Positions 20,793 through 30,100 of a stretch of 30,852 nucleotides of DNA are shown piece by piece. The translations under genes and the position numbers were made by a program. Positions within the stretch are counted from its first letter, which is position 1; each line of letters begins with the position of its first letter. Below the pieces are notes generated by a model that was not told the origin of the DNA, searched no databases, and was given only the letters and a program-made list of their open reading frames with translations. Origin of the DNA: Bacteroidales bacterium UBA3843 (GTDB taxonomy: Bacteria; Bacteroidota; Bacteroidia; Bacteroidales; Paludibacteraceae); assembly GCA_002392745.1 (NCBI GenBank), contig DGHR01000014.1:140089-170940 (forward strand). Direction: 5' to 3'.

Positions 20793-21767
20793 TTATCGGA
20801 GGGGATATGTCTTGCGCAGAGACTCGAAACGGGTCGGGTCGTTTTTGAGCTGCGCAGTGATGCGTTCGAGCCATCCGGGCGCCGTGTCACCCGAAATCGG
20901 GTGCAAAGGTACAAAAATTTTATCACATGACAAAATCGGAAGGCCAAATTCTTCAGAAATTGCCTTCAGACACATGTTTGTCGCATTCCTTTTTCCCCTG
21001 TCGGAATAGCCTGCAATATGCATGGATGCGCGGAAGGCACGCTCGAGAACAGCCGTGTTGATATCCGGTTCGTTCTCCCAAGTGTCGATGATAAAAGGAT
21101 GACTGCCGGCAGCGAGTGCCTGCTCGTCCACCACTCCTCCGCGCGCAGCGTTGATAATAAGCGCTCCCGGCCGGCAACGCTCCAGAAAAGCGCGGTCGCA
21201 GAGATGGTAAGTGGCAAAAGAACCGCTGTGCACAAGCGGTGTATGAAAAGTGATGATATCGCATTTCTGCGCGATTTCATCGAGAGAAACGCCGATTCCT
21301 TTGGGCGGGTCATTCAGCAAGACACGGTATCCTCTCCGCTCCGCCATCTGCGCCACCAGCGAACCCACATGGCCGACACCGACGATACCGATGCAGAGAC
21401 CGCTCTGCGCGGCAAGCCCGCCCGGCATACACGCAGCGAGATATTCGTCGAGGCTTTCCTCTATATAGTCGCACACGGCCTGTGCGTTGCATCCGGGGCA
21501 GGCTGTCCAGCGTATTCCGTTTGCCGTGCACCAGTCCGTGTCTATATGGTCGAAACCGATAGTGGCCGAACAAACCAGCCGCACCCGCGAGCCCTGCAGC
21601 AACGCAGCGTCAACGCGAGTGCGCGTACGAACGACCAGGACATCCGCATCGCGTACCGAATGCGCATCGATTTCTTCCGGTTTCATCGGAGATATCTGCA
21701 CATCCGGCCATCCGTTGCATACCGTCTCAGCCAGGTAAGGAATATGCCGGTCAATGACAATCCGCAT
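20793..21767 (-). CDS. pdxB: Erythronate-4-phosphate dehydrogenase
   Basis: D-2-hydroxyacid dehydrogenase of the DXP-dependent pyridoxal phosphate pathway; oxidises 4-phosphoerythronate. 324 residues from ATG 21765-21767 (MRIVIDRHIPYLAE). The NAD-binding motif is GIVGVGHVGSLVAQMAE. Catalytic signatures are VCSATIGFDHIDTDW, RPGALIINAARGGVVDEQAL, DTWENEPDI, and HIAGYSDRGKRNATNM, the histidine segment typical of PdxB. The dimerisation tail is shorter than in the ~378-residue E. coli enzyme. Its start overlaps the end of panC by 17 bases, so the two are translated from one mRNA. Confidence 0.92.
   Translation of the reverse strand: MRIVIDRHIPYLAETVCNGWPDVQISPMKPEEIDAHSVRDADVLVVRTRTRVDAALLQGSRVRLVCSATIGFDHIDTDWCTANGIRWTACPGCNAQAVCDYIEESLDEYLAACMPGGLAAQSGLCIGIVGVGHVGSLVAQMAERRGYRVLLNDPPKGIGVSLDEIAQKCDIITFHTPLVHSGSFATYHLCDRAFLERCRPGALIINAARGGVVDEQALAAGSHPFIIDTWENEPDINTAVLERAFRASMHIAGYSDRGKRNATNMCLKAISEEFGLPILSCDKIFVPLHPISGDTAPGWLERITAQLKNDPTRFESLRKTYPLR
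20904..20933 (-). promoter_or_regulatory. Promoter inside pdxB, placed for proS
   Basis: Minus strand -7 TACCTTTG (20904-20911) and -33 TTG (20931-20933; TTTTG in full) with 19 nt between, inside the codons for the conserved-looking KIFVPLHP. It is ~135 bases before the proS start. Confidence 0.6.
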
Positions 21768-22626
21768 CGTACTTGATATTATCAATCAGTCGCACGGGGC
21801 CGCAATAGACAGTCACACAGCCGATTGCATGGCGGAATGTGTCGGTAGGAAGCAGTGTGGACTGGTCTACAATCTCGTAATATTCCACCTCCAGTCCTTC
21901 CACGGCATTGATAGTGTCAATGACGCGTTGCTGCACGGCTGCGACTGTGGCTCCCGGCTCTTTGGCCCATTCGAGCGAACGGAACAGCGTCTGCGAGATC
22001 GCGAGTGCAGTCTGTTTCTCGGCGTCGGACAGGCGTTCGTTGCGGCTGGAGAGCGCCAGACCGGACTGCTCCCGTACGATAGGGCAGTCGATAACCTGCA
22101 GCGACCCGAACGTGCCGGCCATGGAGCTACGCTCCACCATATGATGGATGATAGCCAGTTGCTGGAAGTCCTTTTCGCCAAAATACGCGCGGTCGGGTCG
22201 GACGAGATATAAGAGGCGGCTGACCACTTGCACCACACCATTGAAATGGCCGGGGCGCATCTTTCCCTCCATCACGCTGTCCAGTCCGGCAAAATCGAAT
22301 TGGAAAGTGCTATTCATCTCCTCGGCGGAATACATCTCCTCAGGGGTAGGGGCAAAGACAAACTGTGCGCCGATTGTGCTGAGCAGTTCCGCATCCCGCT
22401 TAATATTGCGCGGGTATTTGGCCAGGTCTTCTTTGTTGTTGAACTGGGTGGGGTTGACAAAAACGGAAACGAAGCATACATCGTTTTCGGACACGGCTCT
22501 GCGCACCAGCGAAGCGTGCCCCTGGTGGAGGGCACCCATGGTAGGCACCAGACCGATGGTTTTGTTTTGATTCTTGCAGGCAGTTACCATCTGTTGCAGC
22601 TCCTGCTTAGTTGTGATGATTTGCAT
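21751..22626 (-). CDS. panC: Pantothenate synthetase
   Basis: Joins pantoate and beta-alanine with ATP to make pantothenate (coenzyme A pathway). 291 residues from ATG 22624-22626 (MQIITTKQELQQM); the 45 extra upstream codons in frame are promoter and leader. Motifs: GLVPTMGALHQGHASLV (HIGH-type nucleotide site), FVNPTQFNNKEDLAKYPR, the pantoate-site region MRPGHFNGVVQVVSRL, YFGEKDFQQLAIIHHMV, and LALSSRNERL (KMSKS equivalent). First gene of the run panC-pdxB-proS-DUF4294. Confidence 0.97.
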   Translation of the reverse strand: MQIITTKQELQQMVTACKNQNKTIGLVPTMGALHQGHASLVRRAVSENDVCFVSVFVNPTQFNNKEDLAKYPRNIKRDAELLSTIGAQFVFAPTPEEMYSAEEMNSTFQFDFAGLDSVMEGKMRPGHFNGVVQVVSRLLYLVRPDRAYFGEKDFQQLAIIHHMVERSSMAGTFGSLQVIDCPIVREQSGLALSSRNERLSDAEKQTALAISQTLFRSLEWAKEPGATVAAVQQRVIDTINAVEGLEVEYYEIVDQSTLLPTDTFRHAIGCVTVYCGPVRLIDNIKYDADCH

Positions 22627-22679
22627 AAAAAAACAGTGATGTATATCTATTTTTAGTTGACAAATGTAGAAAAATCGTG

Positions 22680-22687
22680 CAAAGTTA
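22680..22687 (-). promoter_or_regulatory. Probable panC promoter -7 box
   Basis: Minus strand TAACTTTG (22680-22687) with TTT rather than TTG at the -33 position. The leader is ~50 nt. It is divergent from the promoter at 22751 and shares with it the AT-rich 22688-22750. Confidence 0.55.
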
Positions 22688-22727
22688 GTCAAAAATACTC
22701 GAAAAATAAAATTTTTCGTTGTTTTTT

Positions 22728-22758
22728 TTCGTAATATCAAATATTTTTTGTACCTTTG
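22728..22758 (+). promoter_or_regulatory. Promoter for the GT5 glycogen synthase-like gene
   Basis: Plus strand -7 TACCTTTG (22751-22758), 20 nt after a T-rich -33 region (T8 then C, 22722-22730). It gives a ~55-nt leader before ATG 22818. Confidence 0.7.
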
Positions 22759-22817
22759 CATTGCGAAAATGTACCCGCAACGGTATTTTTATTCATTTAA
22801 CTCACCCATTAGCGCCT

Positions 22818-23660
22818 ATGAAAGAGCCAAATCGCATTCTGTTTATCTCACAAGAGATATACCCCTATTTGGCTGAGGAAACGCCAATCCGTATGCTGAA
22901 CCGCCAGTTGCCTGAATATTTTCAGGCGCACGGCTATGAGACGCGTACGTTTATGCCTAAGTTCGGCGAAATCAACGAACGCCGTAACCAGTTGCACGAA
23001 GTGATTCGTCTGTCGGGAATGAACCTGATAATCGAAGAAACGGACCATCCGCTGCTTATCAAAGTAGCCTCGATTCAGCAGGCCCGTATCCAGATATATT
23101 TCATCGACAACGACGATTTGTTTCACCGTCGCAAAGGGGTGGTAGATGCCAACGGCAAAGAATATGCAGACAACGACGCGCGAACGATATTTTTTGCGCG
23201 CGGTGCGATAGAGACTGTCAAGAAGCTGCGTTGGACACCGGATATTGTGCTATGTTCGGGTTGGATGTCGGCGCTGGCTCCTCTGTACCTGAAGAAAGCG
23301 TACGGCGACGAGCCTTTCTTCTCGCAGTCGAAGATAGTGCTGATGCTGGACGATATGGAGTATCAGCAACCGTTCAGCACCAAGTTCTCGGAGAAGCTGC
23401 GCATAGACGGAATCAGCAATACGGATGTACGTTCGATAGCGGGTTTCCCGGTCGGCTACGAGGAACTCATGCGTCTGGCTATCGACTATTCGGACGCGAT
23501 AGTGTATGCATCGGAGCATGTGAACCAGCGGCTGGTGAATTACGCAGAAACCAAAGGCAAACCCATTCTGCCCTACACCGCTGCAGAGGACCTGAACGAG
23601 ATGTGCCGGCGTCAATGGGAGTTCTATCAGGGATTGCTGGATAGTGAAAAGAGCGAATAA
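22818..23660 (+). CDS. Glycogen/starch synthase-like GT5 N-terminal domain protein
   Basis: 280 residues from ATG 22818 (MKEPNRILFISQEIYPYLAE). It matches the N-terminal half of GT5 starch/glycogen synthases: the LFISQE-YPYL start, PEYFQAHGYETRTFMPKFGE, IYFIDNDDLFHRRKG, and TPDIVLCSGWMSALAPLYLK. A full-length GlgA is ~480 residues, and the C-terminal nucleotide-sugar domain is absent. The usual substrate motif (KxGGL) near the N-terminus reads EETPIR here. Bacteroidota often carry such a one-domain protein beside panC; whether it is catalytic is doubtful. It is followed immediately by the DUF4270 lipoprotein gene, so probably one operon. Confidence 0.87.
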   Translation: MKEPNRILFISQEIYPYLAEETPIRMLNRQLPEYFQAHGYETRTFMPKFGEINERRNQLHEVIRLSGMNLIIEETDHPLLIKVASIQQARIQIYFIDNDDLFHRRKGVVDANGKEYADNDARTIFFARGAIETVKKLRWTPDIVLCSGWMSALAPLYLKKAYGDEPFFSQSKIVLMLDDMEYQQPFSTKFSEKLRIDGISNTDVRSIAGFPVGYEELMRLAIDYSDAIVYASEHVNQRLVNYAETKGKPILPYTAAEDLNEMCRRQWEFYQGLLDSEKSE

Positions 23661-23667
23661 ACAGAGC

Positions 23668-25083
23668 GTGAACAGAAGAACAATATACATATGGATTATG
23701 TGCGCCATAAGCGCGCTGGTATGCGGGTGCAAGAATGACACTACCCGGACGGGGTGGGGAATGCTGGACCCGGATGACTCCATCATCGTGTTGGCAGACA
23801 CTTTTCCCGTCACGTCAGGAATAGACAGTTGCGAGGCTATCATCTCCCAGCCGGATTCGTTCCTTCTGGGCGAGATGGAGACCGACTATGGTTTGTTGCG
23901 CGCCTCGATACTGACCCAGCTGGCATGTCCGGAAGGGTATGTCTATCCGACCGGAGCAGAGGTGGACTCGATATGCCTGTTCATGTATTATTCCAGTTGG
24001 GTAGGCGACGGCTCAGCACCGATAGCCATCAATGCATACATGCTGGACAAGAAAACATTCACTTATTCCGGAACATATCCGACGGACCTCAATATAGACG
24101 ATTATTGCACGCGTGATCACAGTATATTAGTGAACAGGCGCATAGTAGCCGCTCAGGAGAAGATGGACTCGCTCCGGAATGACGACGGCACCTACACCCC
24201 CATGCTGCGTATGCGTCTGAATGATAATTTCATGAACTATTTCTGGGCAATCCGCTCGTTTGAAGACCAAGTGTCGTTCAATAATAAGTTCAAAGGATTG
24301 TTGCTGGAGACTTCGTTCGGCTCGTCGACGATACTGAATGTGACCGATGTGGCGCTGGGTGTGTTTTACCATTTCTCATACAGCAAAGCCGGCCGTGATA
24401 CGACGGTGAATGACGTGAAGGCTTTCTACGCCAACTCGGAGGTGCGGACGGTGAACCATATTCACTACCGCGACAAAGCCGAGTGGGTGGAGTCGATGAA
24501 GAAAGATTCGGATAGCTACAACTATATCGTAGCTCCTGCCGGCATCTATACCCGCATGTGTTTCCCGATGGCGCGTATAGTGGATTCCATGCAACTGAAA
24601 CTGGCGATAGACACCCTGCCGGACGGTGAGGTGCGTTACAAGCGCCCGTATGTGAACCTGGCGCAGGTGCGTGTGGATGTGGAGAATGTGTTTGCCGGCA
24701 GCAGTACGGAGAAGGTCCGCAACGACTGGTTGCAGCCGGCCTCGCATATGCTGATGGTGAACGAAAAGAGCATGAACCGCTTCTTCAGCGACAAGGAGTT
24801 GCCGTCCGACACATGTGCATTGCTGAGTGCGTTGACGCAAGGCAAAGACTCGGCAGGAAATGCTATCTATTACTACACCTATGATTTGTCGGACCTGCTG
24901 ACGCGCCAGTTGCGTCAGGACTCGCTGGACAGTGAGCTGAACATGATTCTGGTGCCGGTATCGGTATCAACCGGAACAACCGGTGCCATCACAGCCGTAC
25001 GCCAGCAACAGACCGTCTCGGCCACCAAGATACGGTCGGCCAAGAACGGCGTGAACCTGAAGCTGGTTTACAGCGGATTCTAA
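23668..25083 (+). CDS. DUF4270 family lipoprotein
   Basis: Start taken as GTG 23668, giving MNRRTIYIWIMCAISALVCG and a lipobox Cys21, so a lipoprotein of ~471 residues. An alternative GTG at 23644 overlaps the previous gene by 17 bases. After the signal come DDSIIVLADTFPVTS and then the long beta-rich domain of DUF4270: LTQLACPEGYVYPTGAEVDS, FKGLLLETSFGSSTILNV, and a C-terminal QQTVSATKIRSAKNGVNLKL. Function is unknown; a cell-envelope role is likely. Linked to the GT5 gene, as in other Bacteroidota. Ends at a shared terminator facing clpX. Confidence 0.9.
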   Translation: MNRRTIYIWIMCAISALVCGCKNDTTRTGWGMLDPDDSIIVLADTFPVTSGIDSCEAIISQPDSFLLGEMETDYGLLRASILTQLACPEGYVYPTGAEVDSICLFMYYSSWVGDGSAPIAINAYMLDKKTFTYSGTYPTDLNIDDYCTRDHSILVNRRIVAAQEKMDSLRNDDGTYTPMLRMRLNDNFMNYFWAIRSFEDQVSFNNKFKGLLLETSFGSSTILNVTDVALGVFYHFSYSKAGRDTTVNDVKAFYANSEVRTVNHIHYRDKAEWVESMKKDSDSYNYIVAPAGIYTRMCFPMARIVDSMQLKLAIDTLPDGEVRYKRPYVNLAQVRVDVENVFAGSSTEKVRNDWLQPASHMLMVNEKSMNRFFSDKELPSDTCALLSALTQGKDSAGNAIYYYTYDLSDLLTRQLRQDSLDSELNMILVPVSVSTGTTGAITAVRQQQTVSATKIRSAKNGVNLKLVYSGF

Positions 25084-25107
25084 TCAGCGGCCAGGCATAC
25101 AAACAAT

Positions 25108-25133
25108 AAAGAGCGGCTCGGAAGCCGCTCTTT
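25108..25133. terminator. Bidirectional terminator between DUF4270 gene and clpX
   Basis: A perfect 11-bp stem AAAGAGCGGCT (25108-25118) / AGCCGCTCTTT (25123-25133), loop CGGA, with T-runs at both ends. It lies between two convergent genes. Confidence 0.88.
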
Positions 25134-25163
25134 GTGTATACAGAACAAAATGTCAGGCACGAA

Positions 25164-26408
25164 TCATACGGCATTCTGAAGCCGGTAGAGTTCTGCTTTG
25201 TCTATTTTCTCCTGTGCATAACTCCGTGTGACATGGAAGGATTGCTGAGTACCGATATTCTTATGGCTCGGCAGGTCGAACATGATATCCGTCATCACCA
25301 CCTCCATCAATCCGCGTAATCCACGTGCACCGAGTTTGTATTCCAAGGCCTTTTCTACGATGAAATCAAGCATATCGTCATCGAAAGTGAGAGATACACC
25401 ATCCATTGCCAATAGTTTCTGATATTGTTTGGTAAGTGCATTCTTGGGTTCTGTCAGAATATTCCGCAGCGCTGTACGGTCGAGCGGCTGCAGATAGGTG
25501 AGTACGGGCAGACGGCCGATGATTTCGGGTATGAGCCCGAATGATTTGAGGTCCTGTGGCGCAATATATTGCAGCAGGTCGTTCTTGTCTATCCGTGCCG
25601 CGCGTTGCTGTGCATCGAAGCCTACCACCTGGGTGTTCATGCGTTGCGCAATCTTGCGCTCAATGCCGTCAAAAGCCCCTCCGCAGATAAACAGGATATT
25701 TTTCGTGTCCACATGGATAAACTCCTGCTCCGGATGTTTGCGGCCTCCTTGGGGAGGTACATTTACAATGGAACCTTCCAGCAGTTTGAGTAAGCCCTGT
25801 TGGACTCCTTCCCCGCTGACATCACGCGTGATGGACGGATTCTCCGATTTGCGTGCAATCTTGTCGATTTCATCGATAAAAACAATGCCCTGTTGCGCTT
25901 TTTGCAAATCATAGTCGGCGTCTTGCAACAGACGTACGAGCAATGACTCTACATCTTCGCCTACGTATCCGGCCTGGGTAAGCGCCGTAGCGTCCACAAT
26001 AGCAAACGGCACCTTGAGCAGTTTGGCTATCGTACGTGCCAGAAGCGTCTTGCCGGTACCGGTGGAGCCGACAAGGAGAATATTGCTCTTCTCTATCTCT
26101 ACATCGTCATCGGAATGGTCCTGAAGGATACGTTTGTAATGGTTGTATACCGCAACGGATAGAAAACGTTTGGCATTGTCCTGCCCGATAACATAGAGGT
26201 CGAGAAAATCCTTGATTTGTTGCGGAGTAGGCAGTTCGCTGAGCGTGAGGTTGTTGGGAGTGTCGGATTGTTTGGGCATAGTGGCCACCATGCTGTGTCC
26301 CGCTTCGATACACTCGGTGCAGATAAGGCTGCCATCCATGCCGGAAAACATATTCGGCATCTCACGTCCGCAGAAGCTGCATACCTCCGTTGATTTCTTC
26401 TTACTCAT
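25164..26408 (-). CDS. clpX: ATP-dependent Clp protease ATP-binding subunit ClpX
   Basis: AAA+ unfoldase feeding substrates to ClpP. 414 residues from ATG 26406-26408 (MSKKKSTEVCSFCGREMPNM); the upstream in-frame extension is rejected because it overlaps clpP. N-terminal Cys4 zinc-binding domain (VCSFCGRE ... LICTECIEAG). Walker A LVGSTGTGKTLLARTIA, Walker B GIVFIDEIDKIARK, the pore-loop neighbourhood AGYVGEDVESLLVRLLQDAD, SRDVSGEGVQQGLLKLLEG-type segment (here TRDVSGEGVQ), and the C-terminal GARGLRGLMEVVMTDIMFDL. It follows clpP with a 13-base gap, one operon. Confidence 0.97.
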   Translation of the reverse strand: MSKKKSTEVCSFCGREMPNMFSGMDGSLICTECIEAGHSMVATMPKQSDTPNNLTLSELPTPQQIKDFLDLYVIGQDNAKRFLSVAVYNHYKRILQDHSDDDVEIEKSNILLVGSTGTGKTLLARTIAKLLKVPFAIVDATALTQAGYVGEDVESLLVRLLQDADYDLQKAQQGIVFIDEIDKIARKSENPSITRDVSGEGVQQGLLKLLEGSIVNVPPQGGRKHPEQEFIHVDTKNILFICGGAFDGIERKIAQRMNTQVVGFDAQQRAARIDKNDLLQYIAPQDLKSFGLIPEIIGRLPVLTYLQPLDRTALRNILTEPKNALTKQYQKLLAMDGVSLTFDDDMLDFIVEKALEYKLGARGLRGLMEVVMTDIMFDLPSHKNIGTQQSFHVTRSYAQEKIDKAELYRLQNAV

Positions 26409-26421
26409 GCGCGCGCGTTCT

Positions 26422-27111
26422 TTATTGTTTTTTGCGCGTGTACACGCGGTCAATCATTCCGTAGTCGAGAGCCTCTTGCGCCGTCATCCAGTGGTCGCGA
26501 TCGGCGTCCTGACGGATTTGTTCCATTGCACGTCCGGAGTGGTCGGAGATAATCTGATAGAGTTCGTCCTTGAGTTTTAATATCTCTTTGGCCGTAATCT
26601 CGATATCCGAAGCTTGACCCTGAATACCTCCCAGCGGTTGGTGAATCATCACACGGCTATGAGGCAAAGCAGCGCGCATGCCTTTCTCGCCTGCCACTAA
26701 CAGAACGGCTCCCATAGAGGCAGCTAATCCGGTGCAGATAGTAGCCACTTTGGCCGATACGAACTGCATGGTGTCGTATATACCGAGTCCGGCATAGACA
26801 GACCCTCCGGGGGTGTTCAGATAGAGATGAATATCGCGTTCGCTATCCACCGAGTCGAGATATAGCAACTGCGCCTGAATAACATTGGCGGTGTAATCGT
26901 TTACCTCGGTGCCAAGGAAGATAACACGGTCCATCATCAAACGGCTGAAAACATCCATCTGAGTGACATTGAGTTGGCGCTCCTCCAGAATGGTCGGAGA
27001 GATATATCCGGCCGAGGCCTGCACTTGTGCAGCTCCGTCCGCCATCACACGCTCCACATGCATGGAGTTGAGACCCTGCGCGGCCGCGAATTTCAGAAAG
27101 TCGTTGTTCAT
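26422..27111 (-). CDS. clpP: ATP-dependent Clp protease proteolytic subunit ClpP
   Basis: Serine protease subunit. 229 residues from ATG 27109-27111 (MNNDFLKFAAAQGLNSMHVE); the 13 residues upstream in frame are excluded. The catalytic Ser is in GLAASMGAVLLVAGEKG, the His in LPHSRVMIHQPLGGIQGQAS, and the Asp probably in DADRDHWMTAQEALDYGMID. It has an N-terminal extension of ~30 residues relative to E. coli, as in other Bacteroidota. First gene of clpP-clpX. No consensus promoter is visible in the 72 bases after secDF, so part of its expression may come from readthrough. Confidence 0.97.
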   Translation of the reverse strand: MNNDFLKFAAAQGLNSMHVERVMADGAAQVQASAGYISPTILEERQLNVTQMDVFSRLMMDRVIFLGTEVNDYTANVIQAQLLYLDSVDSERDIHLYLNTPGGSVYAGLGIYDTMQFVSAKVATICTGLAASMGAVLLVAGEKGMRAALPHSRVMIHQPLGGIQGQASDIEITAKEILKLKDELYQIISDHSGRAMEQIRQDADRDHWMTAQEALDYGMIDRVYTRKKQ

Positions 27112-27135
27112 AGAATGATTTGTATTGAGATAAAC

Positions 27136-27164
27136 AGACCGGACAGACACAGCCCATCCGGTCT
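27136..27164 (-). terminator. Weak terminator between secDF and clpP
   Basis: AGACCGGA (27136-27143) / TCCGGTCT (27157-27164), 8-bp stem, 13-nt loop, followed on the minus strand by only GTTTATC. The poor T-run suggests partial termination, with readthrough into clpP-clpX. Confidence 0.5.
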
Positions 27165-27183
27165 ATTGGTATGTTGAAAAAGT

Positions 27184-30100
27184 TTATTTCTTCAGTGTAT
27201 CCTTCTTCTCAGCACGACGGGCCTGTGCCATCTGGATGTCATAGGCTATCGGCGAAGCGATGAAGAGGGACGACCAGGTACCCACGATAACACCCATGAG
27301 GAGTGCAAATACGAAGCCCTGGATGGTCTCACCACCGAAGATGAAGATTGCCAGCAATACGACGAACGTAGACATAGAGGTTGAGAACGTACGGCTCAAT
27401 GTGTTGTTCAACGCATCGTTGATATTGATTTTCCTCTCGCGTTTCGGATAGAGTCCGTTGTATTCACGTACGCGGTCGAAGATAACCACGGTATCGTTGA
27501 TAGAATAACCGATAACGGTCAGGATAGCAGCGATAAACGATTGGTCAATCTCCATAGAGAAAGGCATAATCTTCCACAGAATAGCATAGAGTCCGAGGAT
27601 GATGACGGTATCGTGTGCCAACGCAACCAGTGCACCTACCGAGTAAGCAAAGTTGCGGAAGCGCAGCAGGATATACAGGAAGATTACGACCAGTGCAGCG
27701 AGTACAGCCCAAATAGCGCTCGTGGTGATGTCATCCGCGATAGCCGGACCTACCTTCTGCGACTGCATGATACCAACCTCTGCATTGGAGTCTGTCGAGC
27801 GGAAATCGTTGAAGGTAATGTTGTCTCCCAGGAATGGTTTGCAACCCTGATAGAGCAGCGATTCAATCTGCTCGTCCGCTTCAGCGGTCTCCTCATGGAT
27901 ACGGTAGTTGGTGGAGATACGAACCTGGTTAGCGTCGTTACCATAGGTGATGACGTTCAAACTAAAGGTTTCGCCTTCCTCCAATGTGGCTTTGAAGACG
28001 TCTTCCAGCGACTCGCGTACATCCTGTGTGTTGATGTTCTGGTCAAAACGAACTACATAGTTGCGTCCACCGGAGAAGTCGATACCGAGGTTCAGTTTGC
28101 CGAAGATGTGCGGCTCCAGACCCAGAATAGCGAAGATAACCAATGCGCCCGACAGGCAGTAAGCCCACTTGCGTGCATTGACAAAATCGAAATGTATGTT
28201 CTGCAGGAAGTTCTTCATCAGCTTGGTAGTGAAAGACAGCTCCTTGGCGTTTTCCTTGGAAGCATAGTCTTCCAGCAACAGACGGGTGATGAACACTGCC
28301 GTGAGGAAGGACGATACGATACCAATCATATAAGTAACGGCGAAGCCCTTGATAGGACCTGTACCGAAGATAGCCAGGATGGCACCGGTGAGGAACGAAG
28401 TGACGTTGGCATCTACAATAGCGGTGATAGCGCCCTTGAAGCCGTCCTCTATCGCTTTGCGCATCGACTTACCGCCACGCAACTCCTCGCGTATACGCTC
28501 GTAGATAAGCACGTTGCCATCGACGGCGCAACCCATGGTCAGCACGATACCGGCAATACCCGGCAGGGTCAGCACGGCAGAGAAGGATGCCAGAATTCCC
28601 ACCAACAGGAATACGTTGCAAACCAACGCAGCATCTGCAATCAGACCCGGAATCCAGCCATAGTAGAAAATCATGTAAATCAGGATGAGGCAGAAGCCCA
28701 GTACGAAGGACCAGAGACCCGACTGGATAGCTTCGCGACCCAGCGACGGACCTACCACGCTCTCCTCGATGATGCGTGCAGGAGCCGGCATCTTACCGGA
28801 TTTGAGGGTGTTTGCCAAGTCTTTTGCCTCTTCTACGGTGAAGTTACCGGTGATTTGGCTGTTGCCGCCGGCAATCTCGTTTTGTACGGTCGGGAAGCTA
28901 TATACATAGCCGTCCAGTACGATAGCAACAGATTTGCCGATGTTGTCTTTGGTGATACGCTGCCAAGCCTTTGCTCCCTCTGCGTTCATCGACATAGATA
29001 CATTGGCGTATGCGCTAATCTGCGAGAAGTCAGCACGTGCGTCGGTAATAACGTCACCTTCCAGGCTTGCGCGTCCGTCACGCTGTGCCTTGAGCGCTAC
29101 CAATTGATAGTAACTGCCGGCTTCGTCAATAGCCTTAACGGTCCAATAGAAACGTGCATCACGGGGCAGTACGGCTTTGGCAATCTGCGAGTTCAACATC
29201 GCATTCACCTTGGCGGTATCTACATAGTGAACAGTACCTATAACTGGTCCGCGATAAGCCTGACCGGCCTGGTTGACTGAGGGGTTGAGCACGGCAAAGA
29301 GCGGGTTGTTCTTCTTGTACTCAGCCAGTTGTGCCTCTTGGTCAGCCTCGATGGCGGCAGAGTCGGAAGCCAGATTGTCTACCAACTCGGCCAACTCGTC
29401 GTCTTCAGCCTTCGGTGCAGCCTCTGTTGTTTCAGTGGCTTTGGGAGCCTCCGTGTTTTCTGTCTCCACTGCGGTAGCAGCAAACTCACGGTTGATTTGC
29501 GCCAATACAGGCAGCAGTTCGGATGCTTCGTAGGTCTCCCAGAACTCCAGGTTAGCCGATCCTTGGAGCAGTTTGCGTACACGCTCCGGCTCCTTGATAC
29601 CCGGTAACTCAATCAGGATACGTCCCGGTTGCGAGAGTTTCTGAATATTCGGTTGAACAACACCGAAACGGTCAATACGTGTACGGAGCACGTTGAACGA
29701 GTTCTGGATAGCGCCGTCCACTTCCTCGCGGATGACTTTCTCCACCTCGGCATTGGTCGAGTTGAGTGTCACTTTGTCCTTGAGCTCGAAGGTGGAGAAA
29801 ACAGCTGCCAGTTTGACGCTGTCGCCGCCCACTTCGCGGAACGACTCGATGAAGAGCGATACAAAGTCTGCACCGCTGCTTTTTTGTTTCTGGCGTGCGA
29901 GAGCCATCGCCTCTTTGTAGTTCGGAGTCTCGTTGTGTCCGCTCAGGGCGTCAAGGATGTCGGGAATCGATACTTCCATCGTTACGTTCATACCGCCCTT
30001 CAAGTCCAGACCCAGATTGATTTCTTTCTCACGGCACTCTTTCAAGGTGTAGCCGAACCACACTTTCTTAGCTGCGATAGAGTCCAGATATTGATACTCT

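Noticed and set aside
19200..20930. Long plus-strand open frame (576 codons) opposite proS
   Set aside because: It runs antisense through the whole proS gene, whose motifs are unmistakable. Such frames arise from the codon bias of the true gene, and the translation has no recognisable domain.
27541..29280. 579-codon plus-strand frame opposite secDF
   Set aside because: Antisense shadow of secDF; low-complexity translation with no family resemblance.
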